A DNA stretch of 53,896 bases from Bacteroidales bacterium (GCA_021371855.1 JAJFVL010000046.1:1-53896), one strand, 5' to 3'; counted from the first letter of the stretch, positions 19,193 to 28,129 are shown. The notes: generated by a model from the sequence alone, not told the origin. A program made the numbers and translations.

Positions 19193-20185
19193 TCAGAAAT
19201 TGTTAAGTTCTCTCCAAATCATATCCTTCAATACTGTTATTCCCTGGCCTGTCATAGATGAAATAAAGATCCCGGGAATGTCTGGCAGATCTTTCCTCAT
19301 CTCATTCATCAGCTCTTCATCGAGCATATCTGATTTTGAGATTGCAAGGATCCGCTTTTTATCGAGAAGTTCCGGATTATACATCTTCAGCTCATTTATC
19401 AGGATCTCATATTCCTCTTTTATATTTTTGCTGTCGGCCGGAACCATAAACAGGAGCATGGAATTTCTTTCGATATGTCTTAAAAATCTTATTCCCAATC
19501 CTTTACCCTCATGAGCTCCCTCAATAATTCCGGGTATATCAGCCACAACGAATGATTTCTCATCCCTGTAACTGACTATTCCAAGATTTGGGACAAGGGT
19601 CGTAAAAGCGTAATCGGCAATCTTTGGTTTTGCTGCTGATATTGTAGATAACAGTGTTGATTTACCTGCATTAGGAAAGCCAACAAGTCCCACATCTGCC
19701 AGTATTTTAAGTTCAAGAACAAACTCATCTTCTATTCCAGCTTCTCCAGGCTGGGCGTACCTGGGGGTCTGGTTAGTAGCAGATTTGAAATGGGTGTTAC
19801 CCTGACCTCCCCTGCCTCCCCTGGCCAGAATCTTCTCATCTCCATTGCTGGTAATTTCAAAGAGGACCTCGCCTGTGCCGGCATTTTTCGCAATGGTACC
19901 AAGAGGGACCTGAACTATCACATCTTTCCCCTCGGCTCCTGTCGATTGTTGTCTTCCTCCGGCACCGCCGTTTTCGGCAAATATGTGTCGTTGATACTTT
20001 AAATGCAGAAGGGTCCACATCTGATCGTTCCCATGCAATATTATATGTCCGCCTCTTCCCCCGTCGCCCCCGTCGGGTCCTCCCTTAGGTTCAAATTTTT
20101 CCCTGCGGAAATGAGCCGACCCTGAGCCTCCGTTGCCGGCGCGGCAGTAAATTTTAATATAATCAACAAAGTTAGATCCAGACAT
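19193..20185 (-). CDS. obg: Obg/CgtA GTPase
   Basis: A 330-residue ribosome-associated GTPase involved in 50S assembly and stress control. The N-terminal Obg fold is glycine-rich ([17 protein letters not shown] and [13 protein letters not shown]). The G domain has P-loop GFPNAGKST, switch region DIPGIIEGA and SKSD as the G4-type motif. The C-terminal OCT domain seen in some bacteria is absent, consistent with shorter Bacteroidetes Obg proteins. It is 8 bp upstream of the PAP2 gene and follows adk after 153 bp that contain a GC-rich hairpin. Confidence 0.95.
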   Translation of the reverse strand: MSGSNFVDYIKIYCRAGNGGSGSAHFRREKFEPKGGPDGGDGGRGGHIILHGNDQMWTLLHLKYQRHIFAENGGAGGRQQSTGAEGKDVIVQVPLGTIAKNAGTGEVLFEITSNGDEKILARGGRGGQGNTHFKSATNQTPRYAQPGEAGIEDEFVLELKILADVGLVGFPNAGKSTLLSTISAAKPKIADYAFTTLVPNLGIVSYRDEKSFVVADIPGIIEGAHEGKGLGIRFLRHIERNSMLLFMVPADSKNIKEEYEILINELKMYNPELLDKKRILAISKSDMLDEELMNEMRKDLPDIPGIFISSMTGQGITVLKDMIWRELNNF

Positions 20186-20247
20186 ATTTAAATATTAAAG
20201 AACAATCATTTATTACAATTAAGCCTATTGATGTCCAGCTTATTACT

Positions 20248-20338
20248 CCTCTTTGTCCCCTGCCTTTTTTTACTTCCCCTCCCCCTTTGACCGAAGCGTC
20301 AGGAGCGTCGGAGGGGCAGGGGACAGAACCAAAGAGGA
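20248..20338. repeat. GC-rich nested inverted repeat between adk and obg
   Basis: Outer arms TCCTCTTTG-TCCCCTGCC (20248-20265) and GGCAGGGGACAGAACCAAAG (20315-20334, continuing AGGA to 20338) are complementary apart from an extra GTTCTG-type bulge. Inner arms CCCCTCC (20277-20283) and GGAGGGG (20310-20316) extend the stem. GAAGCGTCAGGAGCGTC lies in the loop. This looks like a REP-like palindromic element. Its effect on adk-obg transcription is unknown. A similar GC-rich hairpin is at 32593-32667. Confidence 0.65.
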
Positions 20339-20914
20339 CTAAACGAACTTCTCCATGAAACCACAAAGCCTTTCAAAGATATCATCAATGGTTCCCATTC
20401 CTTTAACCGGCTGGTAAATACCTTTCTCCCTGCAATAAGCTATAATTGGTTCTGTTTTTGATTTATAAACATCAATCCTGTTTTCGATAACGGCGGGATC
20501 TTTATCATCGGGCCTTCCCGACAGTTCAGCTCTGGCTACCAGTCTCTTTACAAGTTCATCATGATCTACATCGAGTACCAGCATATTATCGATCTTCATC
20601 TTTCTGTCGTTCAGCATTTTTTCAAGTGCAATTGTCTGAGCAACAGTGCGTGGGAACCCGTCAAACAGGAATCCTGCTATACCTTTGCTGTGATCTATTT
20701 TATAAGCTATCATCTCAATTACAACCTCGTCAGGGACCAGCTCACCTTTTGACATTATTGAACTCATTTTCTTTCCGAGTTCAGTTCCTGCAGCGATTTC
20801 TGCACGCAACATATCTCCTGTTGAAAGATGCAGAAGATTGAATTTTTCAGCCAGTTTCACCGACTGTGTTCCTTTACCTGACCCCGGAGGTCCAAAAATC
20901 AGAAAATTAACCAT
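20339..20914 (-). CDS. adk: Adenylate kinase (short-LID type)
   Basis: Catalyses ATP + AMP to 2 ADP. P-loop GPPGSGKGT is at the N-terminus, followed by HLSTGDMLR (AMP binding), DGFPRTVAQ and RLVARAELSGRPDD. The 191-residue length and the short segment around SGRPDDKDP show a short LID without the zinc-binding cysteines of the long form. It follows hpt after 14 bp. A hairpin element starts just after its stop codon, which may affect read-through to obg. Confidence 0.95.
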   Translation of the reverse strand: MVNFLIFGPPGSGKGTQSVKLAEKFNLLHLSTGDMLRAEIAAGTELGKKMSSIMSKGELVPDEVVIEMIAYKIDHSKGIAGFLFDGFPRTVAQTIALEKMLNDRKMKIDNMLVLDVDHDELVKRLVARAELSGRPDDKDPAVIENRIDVYKSKTEPIIAYCREKGIYQPVKGMGTIDDIFERLCGFMEKFV

Positions 20915-20928
20915 AATAAAAATTAAAT

Positions 20929-21465
20929 TTAATGTATTAATGAATATATTGATGGAAGGTTACGTCCGTAACCATCATAATCAAGGCCATAACCAACCAC
21001 AAAATTGTTCGGAATTTTAAAACCGACATAATCGATAGGTATAGTTTTGGTATACGCGTCCGGCTTGAAAAGTGCTGCTGCAATTTTTACATCGGTTACT
21101 TTTCTGATTTTCATCTCATCAACAATACGCTCCAGCGTATGGCCCGTATCAACTATGTCTTCCACAATAATAACACTCTTACCCTTAACATCCTCGTTCC
21201 AGCCAATGAGTTCCTTTATTGATCCCGAAGATTTTGTTCCGGTATAAGAAGCCAGCTTTACAAATGTTATCCGGGCCGGCAGGTCGATCCTCCTGAAAAG
21301 ATCAGCTGCGAATAAAAATGCCCCGTTCAGGATTCCGATAAAAACCACATCTTTCCCTTTATAGTCCTGATTTATTTTATAAGCAATTTCACCAACCCTC
21401 TTGTGGATATCATTTTCAGGAATGAATTCCACGAATTTTTTATCGAGTATTGTGATTTCTTTCAT
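20929..21465 (-). CDS. hpt: Hypoxanthine phosphoribosyltransferase
   Basis: Salvages hypoxanthine/guanine to IMP/GMP using PRPP. The PRPP-binding motif VIIVEDIVDTGHTL is clear, preceded by GILNGAFLFAADLFRRI and FVKLASYTG. The C-terminal YVGFKIPNNFVVGYGLDYD is typical. The 178-residue length is standard. It is divergent from purE, with 92 bp between the two start codons, so purine salvage and purine synthesis genes share one upstream region. Confidence 0.95.
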   Translation of the reverse strand: MKEITILDKKFVEFIPENDIHKRVGEIAYKINQDYKGKDVVFIGILNGAFLFAADLFRRIDLPARITFVKLASYTGTKSSGSIKELIGWNEDVKGKSVIIVEDIVDTGHTLERIVDEMKIRKVTDVKIAAALFKPDAYTKTIPIDYVGFKIPNNFVVGYGLDYDGYGRNLPSIYSLIH

Positions 21466-21515
21466 GTCAGAATTTTTGAACTGTAAACCGCTGCGAAAAT
21501 ATGAAAATAATACCT

Positions 21516-21523
21516 TATTTTTG
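21516..21523 (+). promoter_or_regulatory. Candidate -7 element for purE
   Basis: TATTTTTG fits TAnnTTTG and lies 34 bases before the purE start codon. No clear TTG lies at the expected spacing upstream. It sits in the 92-bp region shared with the divergent hpt gene. Confidence 0.3.
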
Positions 21524-21557
21524 TCCTTATCAATAAGTTAAATTAAATAAATTTTAA

Positions 21558-22064
21558 ATGGAACCTAAAGTCAGCATAATAATGGGCAGTACATCAGATC
21601 TGCCTGTGATGGAAAAGACAGCTCAGATACTTAACGATTTCAAGATACCTTTTGAAATGAATGCCTTGTCAGCACACAGGACACCTGAAGAGGTTGAAAA
21701 ATTTGCAAAAAATGCCTCGGCAAGGGGGATAAAAGTAATTATTGCTGCTGCAGGCATGGCTGCCCATCTTCCTGGTGTAATTGCTGCCATGACACCTGTT
21801 CCTGTTATCGGAGTTCCAATCAAGGCTTCTCTTGAAGGACTCGATTCGATCTTTTCCATCCTCCAGATGCCTCCGGGAATACCTGTAGCAACTGTGGGTG
21901 TTAATGCCGCCCAGAATGCTGGCATCCTCGCTGCCCAGATCATTGCAACAGGAGATGAAGCACTTATGAAAGAAGTAATAAAATATAAGGAATCTCTTAA
22001 GAAGAAAATCGTTCAGGCTAATGAAGAACTTAAAGCTGTAAAATATCCCTTTAAAACCAATTAG
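21558..22064 (+). CDS. purE: N5-carboxyaminoimidazole ribonucleotide mutase
   Basis: Converts N5-CAIR to CAIR in purine synthesis. The N-terminal IIMGSTSDLPVM and NALSAHRTPEE carry the active-site Ser/Asp and His. IIAAAGMAAHLPGVIAAMT and the later GIPVATVGVNAAQNAGILA are class I PurE signatures. The 168-residue length is standard. A partner purK is not in this window. Downstream are repeat copy C and then a rho-independent terminator. Confidence 0.96.
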   Translation: MEPKVSIIMGSTSDLPVMEKTAQILNDFKIPFEMNALSAHRTPEEVEKFAKNASARGIKVIIAAAGMAAHLPGVIAAMTPVPVIGVPIKASLEGLDSIFSILQMPPGIPVATVGVNAAQNAGILAAQIIATGDEALMKEVIKYKESLKKKIVQANEELKAVKYPFKTN

Positions 22065-22070
22065 AAAAAT

Positions 22071-22157
22071 CCCACTGTGCATCCTTTGTGATCTCGTGTA
22101 ACAAAAAAATTAAGAACTTTCTAAGAGTATACGGAGCAGACACAGAGATCCCAGGAG
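22071..22157. repeat. CTCTGTG/CACAGAG degenerate repeat, copy C
   Basis: A decayed pyrimidine arm (CCACTGTGCATCCTTTGTG, 22072-22090, then ATCTCGTGTAAC) is followed by AAAAAAA. AAGAACTTTC (22112-22121) and a purine arm containing ACACAGAGATC (22140-22150) come next. The order pyrimidine arm, A-tract, AAGAACTTTC, purine arm matches copy A read on the minus strand. It lies directly after purE. Confidence 0.6.
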
Positions 22158-22169
22158 AAATCATGAATT

Positions 22170-22203
22170 AAATCAATCCTTTTATTTGGATTGATTTTTT
22201 TTG
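22170..22203 (+). terminator. Rho-independent terminator after purE
   Basis: Stem AATCAATCC (22171-22179) pairs with GGATTGATT (22188-22196) across an 8-base loop, followed by an uninterrupted T run. The stem is moderately AT-rich, but the perfect 9-bp pairing and the T tract are convincing. Confidence 0.8.
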
Positions 22204-22229
22204 TAACTTAGGGTATTAAATCGAAACAG

Positions 22230-23048
22230 TTGAGCTCGCTGCGCAAATTATCTGTTTCTGCATTTTTAGTTTTTCTCTCTTTAACCTCCTCGGGTGGAGA
22301 TCATTATCGTCTTAAAGCCGGAGCCGGTGAAGCAGGAGTGGGATACGTTTGTGTCATGAAGAACGGATTCTGGTCTTCGTTCCATAATCAGGCAACTCTG
22401 GCTCAAAACAATTCCCTTTCTTTAGGCCTGAACTATGAAAACCGGTTCGGCCTGAAAGAACTCGGGACCCGTACTGCAGGAATAAGGATACCTGCAGGAA
22501 ATGCTTCACTGGGAGTTGTATATTCCCATTTCGGATATACCGATTACAGGAGAGAAATGACAGGATTGGCTTGCGGGCTAAAACTGTCTGACATAATATC
22601 AGCCGGAGTACAGGTTGACTATTATTCAGAAAAAACTACAGATGAATACGCTGATAATCATTCTGTAACTTGCGAGGCAGGTTTATTGATCTTACCCTCC
22701 GAAAATATAAGGGTCGGTATTCATATTTTCAACCCCGTCCCAAACTCGTTGAGAAAATTGTATATGCCATCAACGCTTAGGATAGGAGCCGCCACAAATC
22801 TGAACAATTCTCTTTTTACAGGAATTGAGGCTGAGATGAGTTCCGGCAGCAAATTGATCATCAGAACAGGATTTGAATACGAAGTAATGAAGAGACTTTG
22901 GCTCAGAGGCGGTTTCGGCACTAATAACAATTCATTCAGCTTCGGGTTGGGATACCTGACAAAAATTGTCCAGACAGATATAAGTTTTTCAACCCATGAA
23001 AAGCTTGGAGTAACCTCATCCGTGTCATTTATATTTAAAATCCATTAA
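22230..23048 (+). CDS. Putative outer-membrane beta-barrel protein (PorV/PorQ-like)
   Basis: A 272-residue protein with an N-terminal signal-like segment (LSVSAFLVFLSLTSSG), then GAGEAGVGYVCVMKNGFWSS followed by FHNQATLA. That block resembles the GA..AGMG.A......W...NPA.LA start of PorV/UPF0164-type barrels. The rest alternates hydrophobic and polar residues in beta-strand fashion and ends with FIFKIH, consistent with an outer-membrane barrel. The start is TTG at 22230, chosen because it sits directly before the signal sequence. Specific function is unknown. It probably once adjoined the HhH/barrel gene at 23666 directly, because a repeat-flanked GxxExxY gene lies between them. Confidence 0.6.
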   Translation: MSSLRKLSVSAFLVFLSLTSSGGDHYRLKAGAGEAGVGYVCVMKNGFWSSFHNQATLAQNNSLSLGLNYENRFGLKELGTRTAGIRIPAGNASLGVVYSHFGYTDYRREMTGLACGLKLSDIISAGVQVDYYSEKTTDEYADNHSVTCEAGLLILPSENIRVGIHIFNPVPNSLRKLYMPSTLRIGAATNLNNSLFTGIEAEMSSGSKLIIRTGFEYEVMKRLWLRGGFGTNNNSFSFGLGYLTKIVQTDISFSTHEKLGVTSSVSFIFKIH

Positions 23049-23106
23049 CCACAAAGGACGCAATGGATACGCAAAAAACCCAAAGAGTACAAAATTATTA
23101 ATAAAA

Positions 23107-23162
23107 GAAGAACTTACACAGAGAGGCACAGAGGAGCACAGAGATTCACAGAGATTCACAGA
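23107..23162 (+). repeat. Left (purine) arm of the GxxExxY-associated repeat
   Basis: GAAGAACTTACACAGAGAGG begins at 23107 and is followed by three further CACAGAG units (in GCACAGAGG, GCACAGAGATT and TTCACAGAG twice) up to about 23162. It is preceded by a degenerate stretch with ACCACAAAGGACGCAATGG (23047-23065). The matching inverted arm is at 23591-23633 beyond the gene. Confidence 0.8.
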
Positions 23163-23216
23163 GAAAACATTAGAAATAACAGAAAAGAATAGAAAACTAT
23201 AAATTATTAGAAAGTA

Positions 23217-23588
23217 ATGGAATTAAATGAGATCACTCAAAAAATTATAGGATGTGCCATTGAAGTTCACAGAAACCTTGGTCCTGGATTACTTGAATCT
23301 GCTTATGAAGAGTGTTTGGCTTATGAACTTAATAGAAAAGGCTTGAATTTGAAAAGACAAAGCCCCACCCCTGTAGTTTACAAACAAATAAAACTGGAAT
23401 GCGGTTACCGGATTGACATTCTTGTAGAGAATTTAGTAATTATTGAACTAAAGGTAGTTGATGCAATAAATCCTGTCCACGAAGCACAGATACTTACTTA
23501 TATGAAATTTTCAAAAAAGCCTGTTGGCTTACTGATAAACTTTAATGTAACAGTCCTTAAAAATGGTATCAAAAGATATAAAATTTAA
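23217..23588 (+). CDS. GxxExxY family protein (PDDEXK-like fold)
   Basis: A 123-residue member of the GxxExxY family, named for G24-L-L-E27-S-A-Y30. GYRIDILVE (D67) and IIELKVV (E77-x-K79) form the D...ExK signature of PD-(D/E)XK nuclease-like folds. The family is common in environmental bacteria, often in many copies, with no proven function. Nuclease activity is therefore inference from the fold only. The gene is bracketed by CACAGAG units upstream and CTCTGTG units downstream, in inverted orientation. It separates two genes that otherwise look like neighbours. Start ATG is the only plausible one. There is no obvious Shine-Dalgarno. Confidence 0.9.
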   Translation: MELNEITQKIIGCAIEVHRNLGPGLLESAYEECLAYELNRKGLNLKRQSPTPVVYKQIKLECGYRIDILVENLVIIELKVVDAINPVHEAQILTYMKFSKKPVGLLINFNVTVLKNGIKRYKI

Positions 23589-23590
23589 TC

Positions 23591-23633
23591 TCTGTGGCCC
23601 TCTGTGTCTCCTCTGTGGTTCTCTGTGTAACAA
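23591..23633 (+). repeat. Right (pyrimidine) arm of the GxxExxY-associated repeat
   Basis: CTCTGTGG, CTCTGTGTCT, CTCTGTGG and CTCTGTGTAAC follow each other immediately after the stop codon. The outer boundary CTCTGTGTAAC is the reverse complement of GTTACACAGAG, close to the left boundary CTTACACAGAG at 23113-23123. The arms therefore form imperfect terminal inverted repeats around the gene. Confidence 0.8.
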
Positions 23634-23665
23634 TAAATGTATTATGAAGTAAGCTTTATAACCGG

Positions 23666-25633
23666 ATGAAAAAATATGTAATAATATACCTTTTCATTTT
23701 CTTCCCTTTTGGGAGTTATGGTCAAATAACTAAACTCCCTGAGATAATTATGAATATTGCCGAGGAACTTGCAGCCGACGACAACGACCCGGAAGCAGTT
23801 GCAATATATATTGAAAGACTTTATGATCTTGCAGAAAACCCGGTCAATGTCAATTCAGCTGATGAAAATGAAGTTTCCAGACTATTCTTTTTATCTGATT
23901 TCCAGATAAAAGTGCTGACAGATTATGTACATTCATCAGGTAAGATCATTTCTGTTTTTGAACTGGCAAACCTCCCCGGATTTGATAAAGAGACCGCAGA
24001 GATGATGATCCGGTTCATCTCCCTTGATGCTAAGATGAAGCTGAATCAGGATTCTGTCAGATTGAGGAGCGCTTCCTTGACAAATATTTCCATTAAACCG
24101 GGCAATAGTGATTCAACGTCATTAGGTTCCGCCTGGAAAATTCTTTCAAAATATAAGTTTACTGCTGGCAGGCTGTCAGGAGGATTTACCATCGAAAAAG
24201 ATCCGGGAGAAAAGTTTTTAACAGGAAAGTCTCCTCAACCCGATTTTCTGTCGTTTAACCTTGCTTTCAGGGGAAGTGGAACGATGCGTAAATTCATAGT
24301 CGGCGATTATTCTGCCCGTTTCGGTCAGGGTACAAATATTAATACAGGTATCAGATCGGGATTATCTCTTACTTCACCAGGATACATGTCGTCAAAAGAT
24401 GAGATTAAACCATATACATCGACTGATGAAAATAATTTTTTCAGGGGAGTGGCTGCTGAGTTTGATTTCAGGAATTTAGGATTGTCGCTCTTCTATTCAA
24501 ATAACTATTCAGATGCTACTCTCGTTTCATCAGGATATTCAGAAAATTATATCGAAAATTTCTACAAGGCAGGTATACACAGCACCTCCTCACAATTGCT
24601 TAAAAAAGATGCGATCTCCGATATTACATGCGGACTTAATCTGTCATACAATTTTAACAATTTGCGAATAGGTCTGACCTGGTCAGAGGATAAGTTCTCT
24701 CTTCCCGTATATTCAGTGGAAAATGATCCTGAAAATATATTTGATTTTAAAGGTTACCGCAACAATCTTTATTCTGTTTATTACAACAGCTTTATAAAAA
24801 GGATCCTGCTTTATGGCGAATTTTCGACAAATGAGTACAGAAAATACTCATTTGTACAAGGATTGTCATTCAGACCATCAGACCGGTTAACCATTAATTT
24901 TTTATTCAGGGATTACAGTGCCGGTTACATGAGCTTTCACGGAAAAGGACCCGGAAGCAGCTCCTCAACATCTAATGAGCAGGGAATCCTTGCCAATTTC
25001 ACATTTGAAGCTGCAAAACATCTTTTTATAAGCGGAGGTTGCGATAATCAGTATTTCCCCTGGTTAAAATACCGTTGCAGCATACCTTCATGGGGAAGGA
25101 AAAAGGAGCTGAGGGTCAAATTCCTGCCGACAGATAACCTGACAATTGATGCTTCCTATAGTTACAGTTATTCTATGGTTGACAGCTCTCAAAACAGAGG
25201 AATTCCTCAGCAGAAACAGGTTGTCACGAGAAGCATAAAAGGAACTGTGCGATACGCTCTTTACGATAATCTGATACTGGGAACACGGGTCGATTATAAA
25301 GTTGCCGGTCCGGCAGTGAGCAAAGGAACCCTTTTACTTCAGGATATTAACTACAGATTCCGGTATATCCCGGTCACATTATGGTTCAGATATTGCCTGT
25401 TCAGCACCGATGACTGGGATTCAAGAATTTACACTTACGAAAATGATCTGCTTTATAGTTTCAGTGTCCCTGCTTTATCGGGAGAAGGCACCCGCACTTA
25501 TCTAATGGCAAAATGGGAAATCAAAGATATTGCCGAACTAAGAGTAAAATACAGCACTACATCTCTGATTAAAGGTAACAGTAATTCAGCAGATACTGAC
25601 GAGATAAAAATTCAGTTCAGGGTAATATTTTAA
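23666..25633 (+). CDS. Helix-hairpin-helix protein with a C-terminal beta-barrel-like domain
   Basis: A 655-residue secreted protein. A signal peptide covers residues 1-20 (ends GSYGQ). A ComEA-like helix-hairpin-helix region lies at about 57-120 (NPVNVNSADENEVSRLFFLS, then FELANLPGFDKETAEMMIRF). The remaining ~530 residues are rich in Tyr, Ser and alternating strand patterns and end in IKIQFRVIF, as expected for an outer-membrane barrel. HhH modules usually bind DNA non-specifically, so a surface DNA-binding or uptake role is conceivable but unproven. The gene is convergent with recJ, with 13 bp between the stop codons. Confidence 0.75.
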   Translation: MKKYVIIYLFIFFPFGSYGQITKLPEIIMNIAEELAADDNDPEAVAIYIERLYDLAENPVNVNSADENEVSRLFFLSDFQIKVLTDYVHSSGKIISVFELANLPGFDKETAEMMIRFISLDAKMKLNQDSVRLRSASLTNISIKPGNSDSTSLGSAWKILSKYKFTAGRLSGGFTIEKDPGEKFLTGKSPQPDFLSFNLAFRGSGTMRKFIVGDYSARFGQGTNINTGIRSGLSLTSPGYMSSKDEIKPYTSTDENNFFRGVAAEFDFRNLGLSLFYSNNYSDATLVSSGYSENYIENFYKAGIHSTSSQLLKKDAISDITCGLNLSYNFNNLRIGLTWSEDKFSLPVYSVENDPENIFDFKGYRNNLYSVYYNSFIKRILLYGEFSTNEYRKYSFVQGLSFRPSDRLTINFLFRDYSAGYMSFHGKGPGSSSSTSNEQGILANFTFEAAKHLFISGGCDNQYFPWLKYRCSIPSWGRKKELRVKFLPTDNLTIDASYSYSYSMVDSSQNRGIPQQKQVVTRSIKGTVRYALYDNLILGTRVDYKVAGPAVSKGTLLLQDINYRFRYIPVTLWFRYCLFSTDDWDSRIYTYENDLLYSFSVPALSGEGTRTYLMAKWEIKDIAELRVKYSTTSLIKGNSNSADTDEIKIQFRVIF

Positions 25634-25646
25634 AAATGGCTTCCGG

Positions 25647-27374
25647 TTAACGGTCTCCGTTTCCCGGTATTTTGATATCTCTGATATTCAGCTGCAAATT
25701 TTTATTACCTCTGAACTCATTCATTTCCAGAGAATAACATATATCAAAAGGATTTCCTCCCCTGATATAGTCAAAATAGTTCGCCTGACTGAAAGCTATT
25801 GCAGAGAAGCTTTTCTGACCTGTTGATTCCTGGCAAAGATCAAGCTTAAGATGTTCTCCATTTGATCCGACCATACGTCCGGCTCCGGTATCAAAAATAT
25901 TCCGGGAAACAAAGACCGGTGACATATTTTCAGGACCAAATGGCTGGAACTGGCTCATCGTTTTGAAAAAATCTTCATTTATTTCCGAAAAGGAAAGTTC
26001 TGTATCGATAAATATCCTGGGTACAAGTTGTTCTTCGGTAATTGTACTGTGGACATACTGTTCGAACCTCTCCATAAAAGGCTTTATATTTTCTTTTTTT
26101 AGTGTTAATCCTGCAGCAAACATATGTCCGCCGAAACTCTCCAGAAGATCGCTGCAAGCCTCAATGGCCTGATAAAGATCGTATCCCTGAACTGATCGGG
26201 CCGAACCTGTGGCAAAACCATTTGACTCTGTCAGAATTACCGTCGGACGATAATATGTCTCAATTAGCCTCGAAGCAACAATTCCGATTACGCCTTTTTT
26301 CCAGGTGGGATTATATAAGACTGTCGTTCTGAAGTTAACTGTTCTTTGATCTTCAGAGATCATACGCATGGCTTCTGTTGTAATTACACGATCGATACTT
26401 CGCCGTTCAAGGTTGAAATTATTGATCTCTTTGCTTATCCCTGTGGCAAGAAGCGAATCGTTTGAAACAAGCAGATCAACAGCCTTACTGCCGGTTTCCA
26501 TCCTTCCGGCGGCATTTATTCTCGGTCCTATCTTGAAAACGACATCTTCTATTGTCATGGCTTTTGTAACTTCCGATTCACGGATTATTTCTTTCAGTCC
26601 TGTGCGTGGAGATTCATTAAGCTGCTTCAGCCCGAAATAGGCCAGAACTCTGTTTTCCCCTGTAATAGGTACAATATCCGATGCAATACTTACGGCAACC
26701 AGATCAAGATAATTTAATATTTTGCTGAACGGGATACCATGAACCCTTGCATAGGCATGAATCAGTTTAAATCCAACGCCACAACCTGAAAGTTCTTTAT
26801 AAGGATAATTGCATGATGGCTGCTTTGGATCGAGGACAGCAAGAGCTTTAGGAATTTCATCACCTGGATAATGATGATCACAGATAATAATATCGAGCCC
26901 TTTTGTGCGTGCATATTTTACTTTTTCAACTGCTTTAATCCCACAATCGAGAGTTATCACAACTTTACAATTGTGCTGATAGGCATAATCCAGACCCTCA
27001 AAAGAGACTCCATAACCTTCTTTATATCTGTCGGGTATATAATATTCAACATTTGAATACTGCTCTTTCAGGAATGAATACATCAGTGCCACTGCTGTTG
27101 TTCCGTCCACATCATAATCACCATAAACAAGAATTCTTTCGTTCTTCAACACTGCGGTAGAGATCCTGTCGACAGCAATATTCATATCCTTCATTAAAAA
27201 AGGATCATGAAGATATTCGAGACTCGGTTTAAAAAAGGCGCTTGCTTCTTCGGCAGTTGTTATGTTTCGCTGGACCATCAGATTAGCCAGGGACTCTGAC
27301 ACATTAAGGGCTCCTGCGAGTTGTTTCACAACTGCCGTGTCTCCCTTATCCTTGACGATCCATCTTTTTTCCAT
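25647..27374 (-). CDS. recJ: Single-stranded-DNA-specific exonuclease RecJ
   Basis: A 5'-3' ssDNA exonuclease of the DHH phosphoesterase family, used in recombination and repair. Metal ligands are in VYGDYDVDGTT and the DHH motif in IICDHHYPGDE. GPRINAAGRMETG and SFGGHMFAAGLTL mark the DHHA1-type second half. I prefer ATG at 27374 (MEKRWIV), which gives 575 residues and a 5-bp gap after lipB. The longer form from 27392 would overlap lipB by 13 bases. It is the last gene of a lipA-lipB-recJ run. Confidence 0.95.
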   Translation of the reverse strand: MEKRWIVKDKGDTAVVKQLAGALNVSESLANLMVQRNITTAEEASAFFKPSLEYLHDPFLMKDMNIAVDRISTAVLKNERILVYGDYDVDGTTAVALMYSFLKEQYSNVEYYIPDRYKEGYGVSFEGLDYAYQHNCKVVITLDCGIKAVEKVKYARTKGLDIIICDHHYPGDEIPKALAVLDPKQPSCNYPYKELSGCGVGFKLIHAYARVHGIPFSKILNYLDLVAVSIASDIVPITGENRVLAYFGLKQLNESPRTGLKEIIRESEVTKAMTIEDVVFKIGPRINAAGRMETGSKAVDLLVSNDSLLATGISKEINNFNLERRSIDRVITTEAMRMISEDQRTVNFRTTVLYNPTWKKGVIGIVASRLIETYYRPTVILTESNGFATGSARSVQGYDLYQAIEACSDLLESFGGHMFAAGLTLKKENIKPFMERFEQYVHSTITEEQLVPRIFIDTELSFSEINEDFFKTMSQFQPFGPENMSPVFVSRNIFDTGAGRMVGSNGEHLKLDLCQESTGQKSFSAIAFSQANYFDYIRGGNPFDICYSLEMNEFRGNKNLQLNIRDIKIPGNGDR

Positions 27375-27379
27375 TATAC

Positions 27380-28087
27380 TTATTTTATCCATTCCAAATC
27401 AAAAACATCCTGAAGATTCTTTTTCACTTTCTCTTTCACAGAATCCAAATCAAGCCTGTACCCAAGCTCTTTCTCGAGCGATGTAACACCTTTATCGACA
27501 AAACCGCAAGGATTTATAAAATTAAAATATGTCAGATCAGTGTTTACATTGAAGGCAAATCCATGCATTGTAACAAATCTGCTGGCTTTTACCCCGATTG
27601 CACAAATCTTTCTTGCCTTACTACTGATGTCCGGATCGATCCATACTCCCGTTCCTCCACTGAATCTTGAAGCAACAATACCAAATTCCCGAATAGTTCT
27701 TATAATAGCCTCTTCAATCCTGTATATATACTCTTTCAAACCTATATCGATATTATCAAGATCAAAAATCGGATAGCCCACAATCTGGCCCGGACCATGA
27801 TAGGTTATATCTCCTCCCCTGTCGATTTTGTAAAAAGAAGCATTCTTTGCTCTAAGTTGCACGTTGTCTACGAGAAGGTTATTTTCAGATCCACTCTTAC
27901 CAAGTGTATAAACATGTGGATGTTCGACAAAGATTAAAGTTCCTGGAAGAACACTCTGATTGGCATTGTTTTCTGCGTTTCCTTTTATTTTGCTGTCGAC
28001 GAGTTTCTTAAATATTTCAGCTTGGTAATCCCAGGTATCTTTATAATCCTTTTCACCAATATCTTTATATACAACTCTATAGCTCAA
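27380..28087 (-). CDS. lipB: Octanoyl-ACP:protein octanoyltransferase
   Basis: Transfers octanoate from ACP to lipoyl domains, the first step of lipoate synthesis. Motifs are EHPHVYTLGKSG, RGGDITYHGPGQIVGYPIFD and the catalytic-region HGFAFNVNTDL followed by FINPCG with its conserved Cys. At 235 residues it is of normal length. It lies 42 bp downstream of lipA on the same strand. Confidence 0.96.
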   Translation of the reverse strand: MSYRVVYKDIGEKDYKDTWDYQAEIFKKLVDSKIKGNAENNANQSVLPGTLIFVEHPHVYTLGKSGSENNLLVDNVQLRAKNASFYKIDRGGDITYHGPGQIVGYPIFDLDNIDIGLKEYIYRIEEAIIRTIREFGIVASRFSGGTGVWIDPDISSKARKICAIGVKASRFVTMHGFAFNVNTDLTYFNFINPCGFVDKGVTSLEKELGYRLDLDSVKEKVKKNLQDVFDLEWIK

Positions 28088-28129
28088 TTTTAGCTTTCTG
28101 ATTAAGTCATGCGAATATAATCAAATTTA

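Noticed and set aside
23107..23162. CRISPR array
   Set aside because: The units are 7-10 bases, degenerate and almost without spacers, and they face an inverted arm on the other side of a gene.
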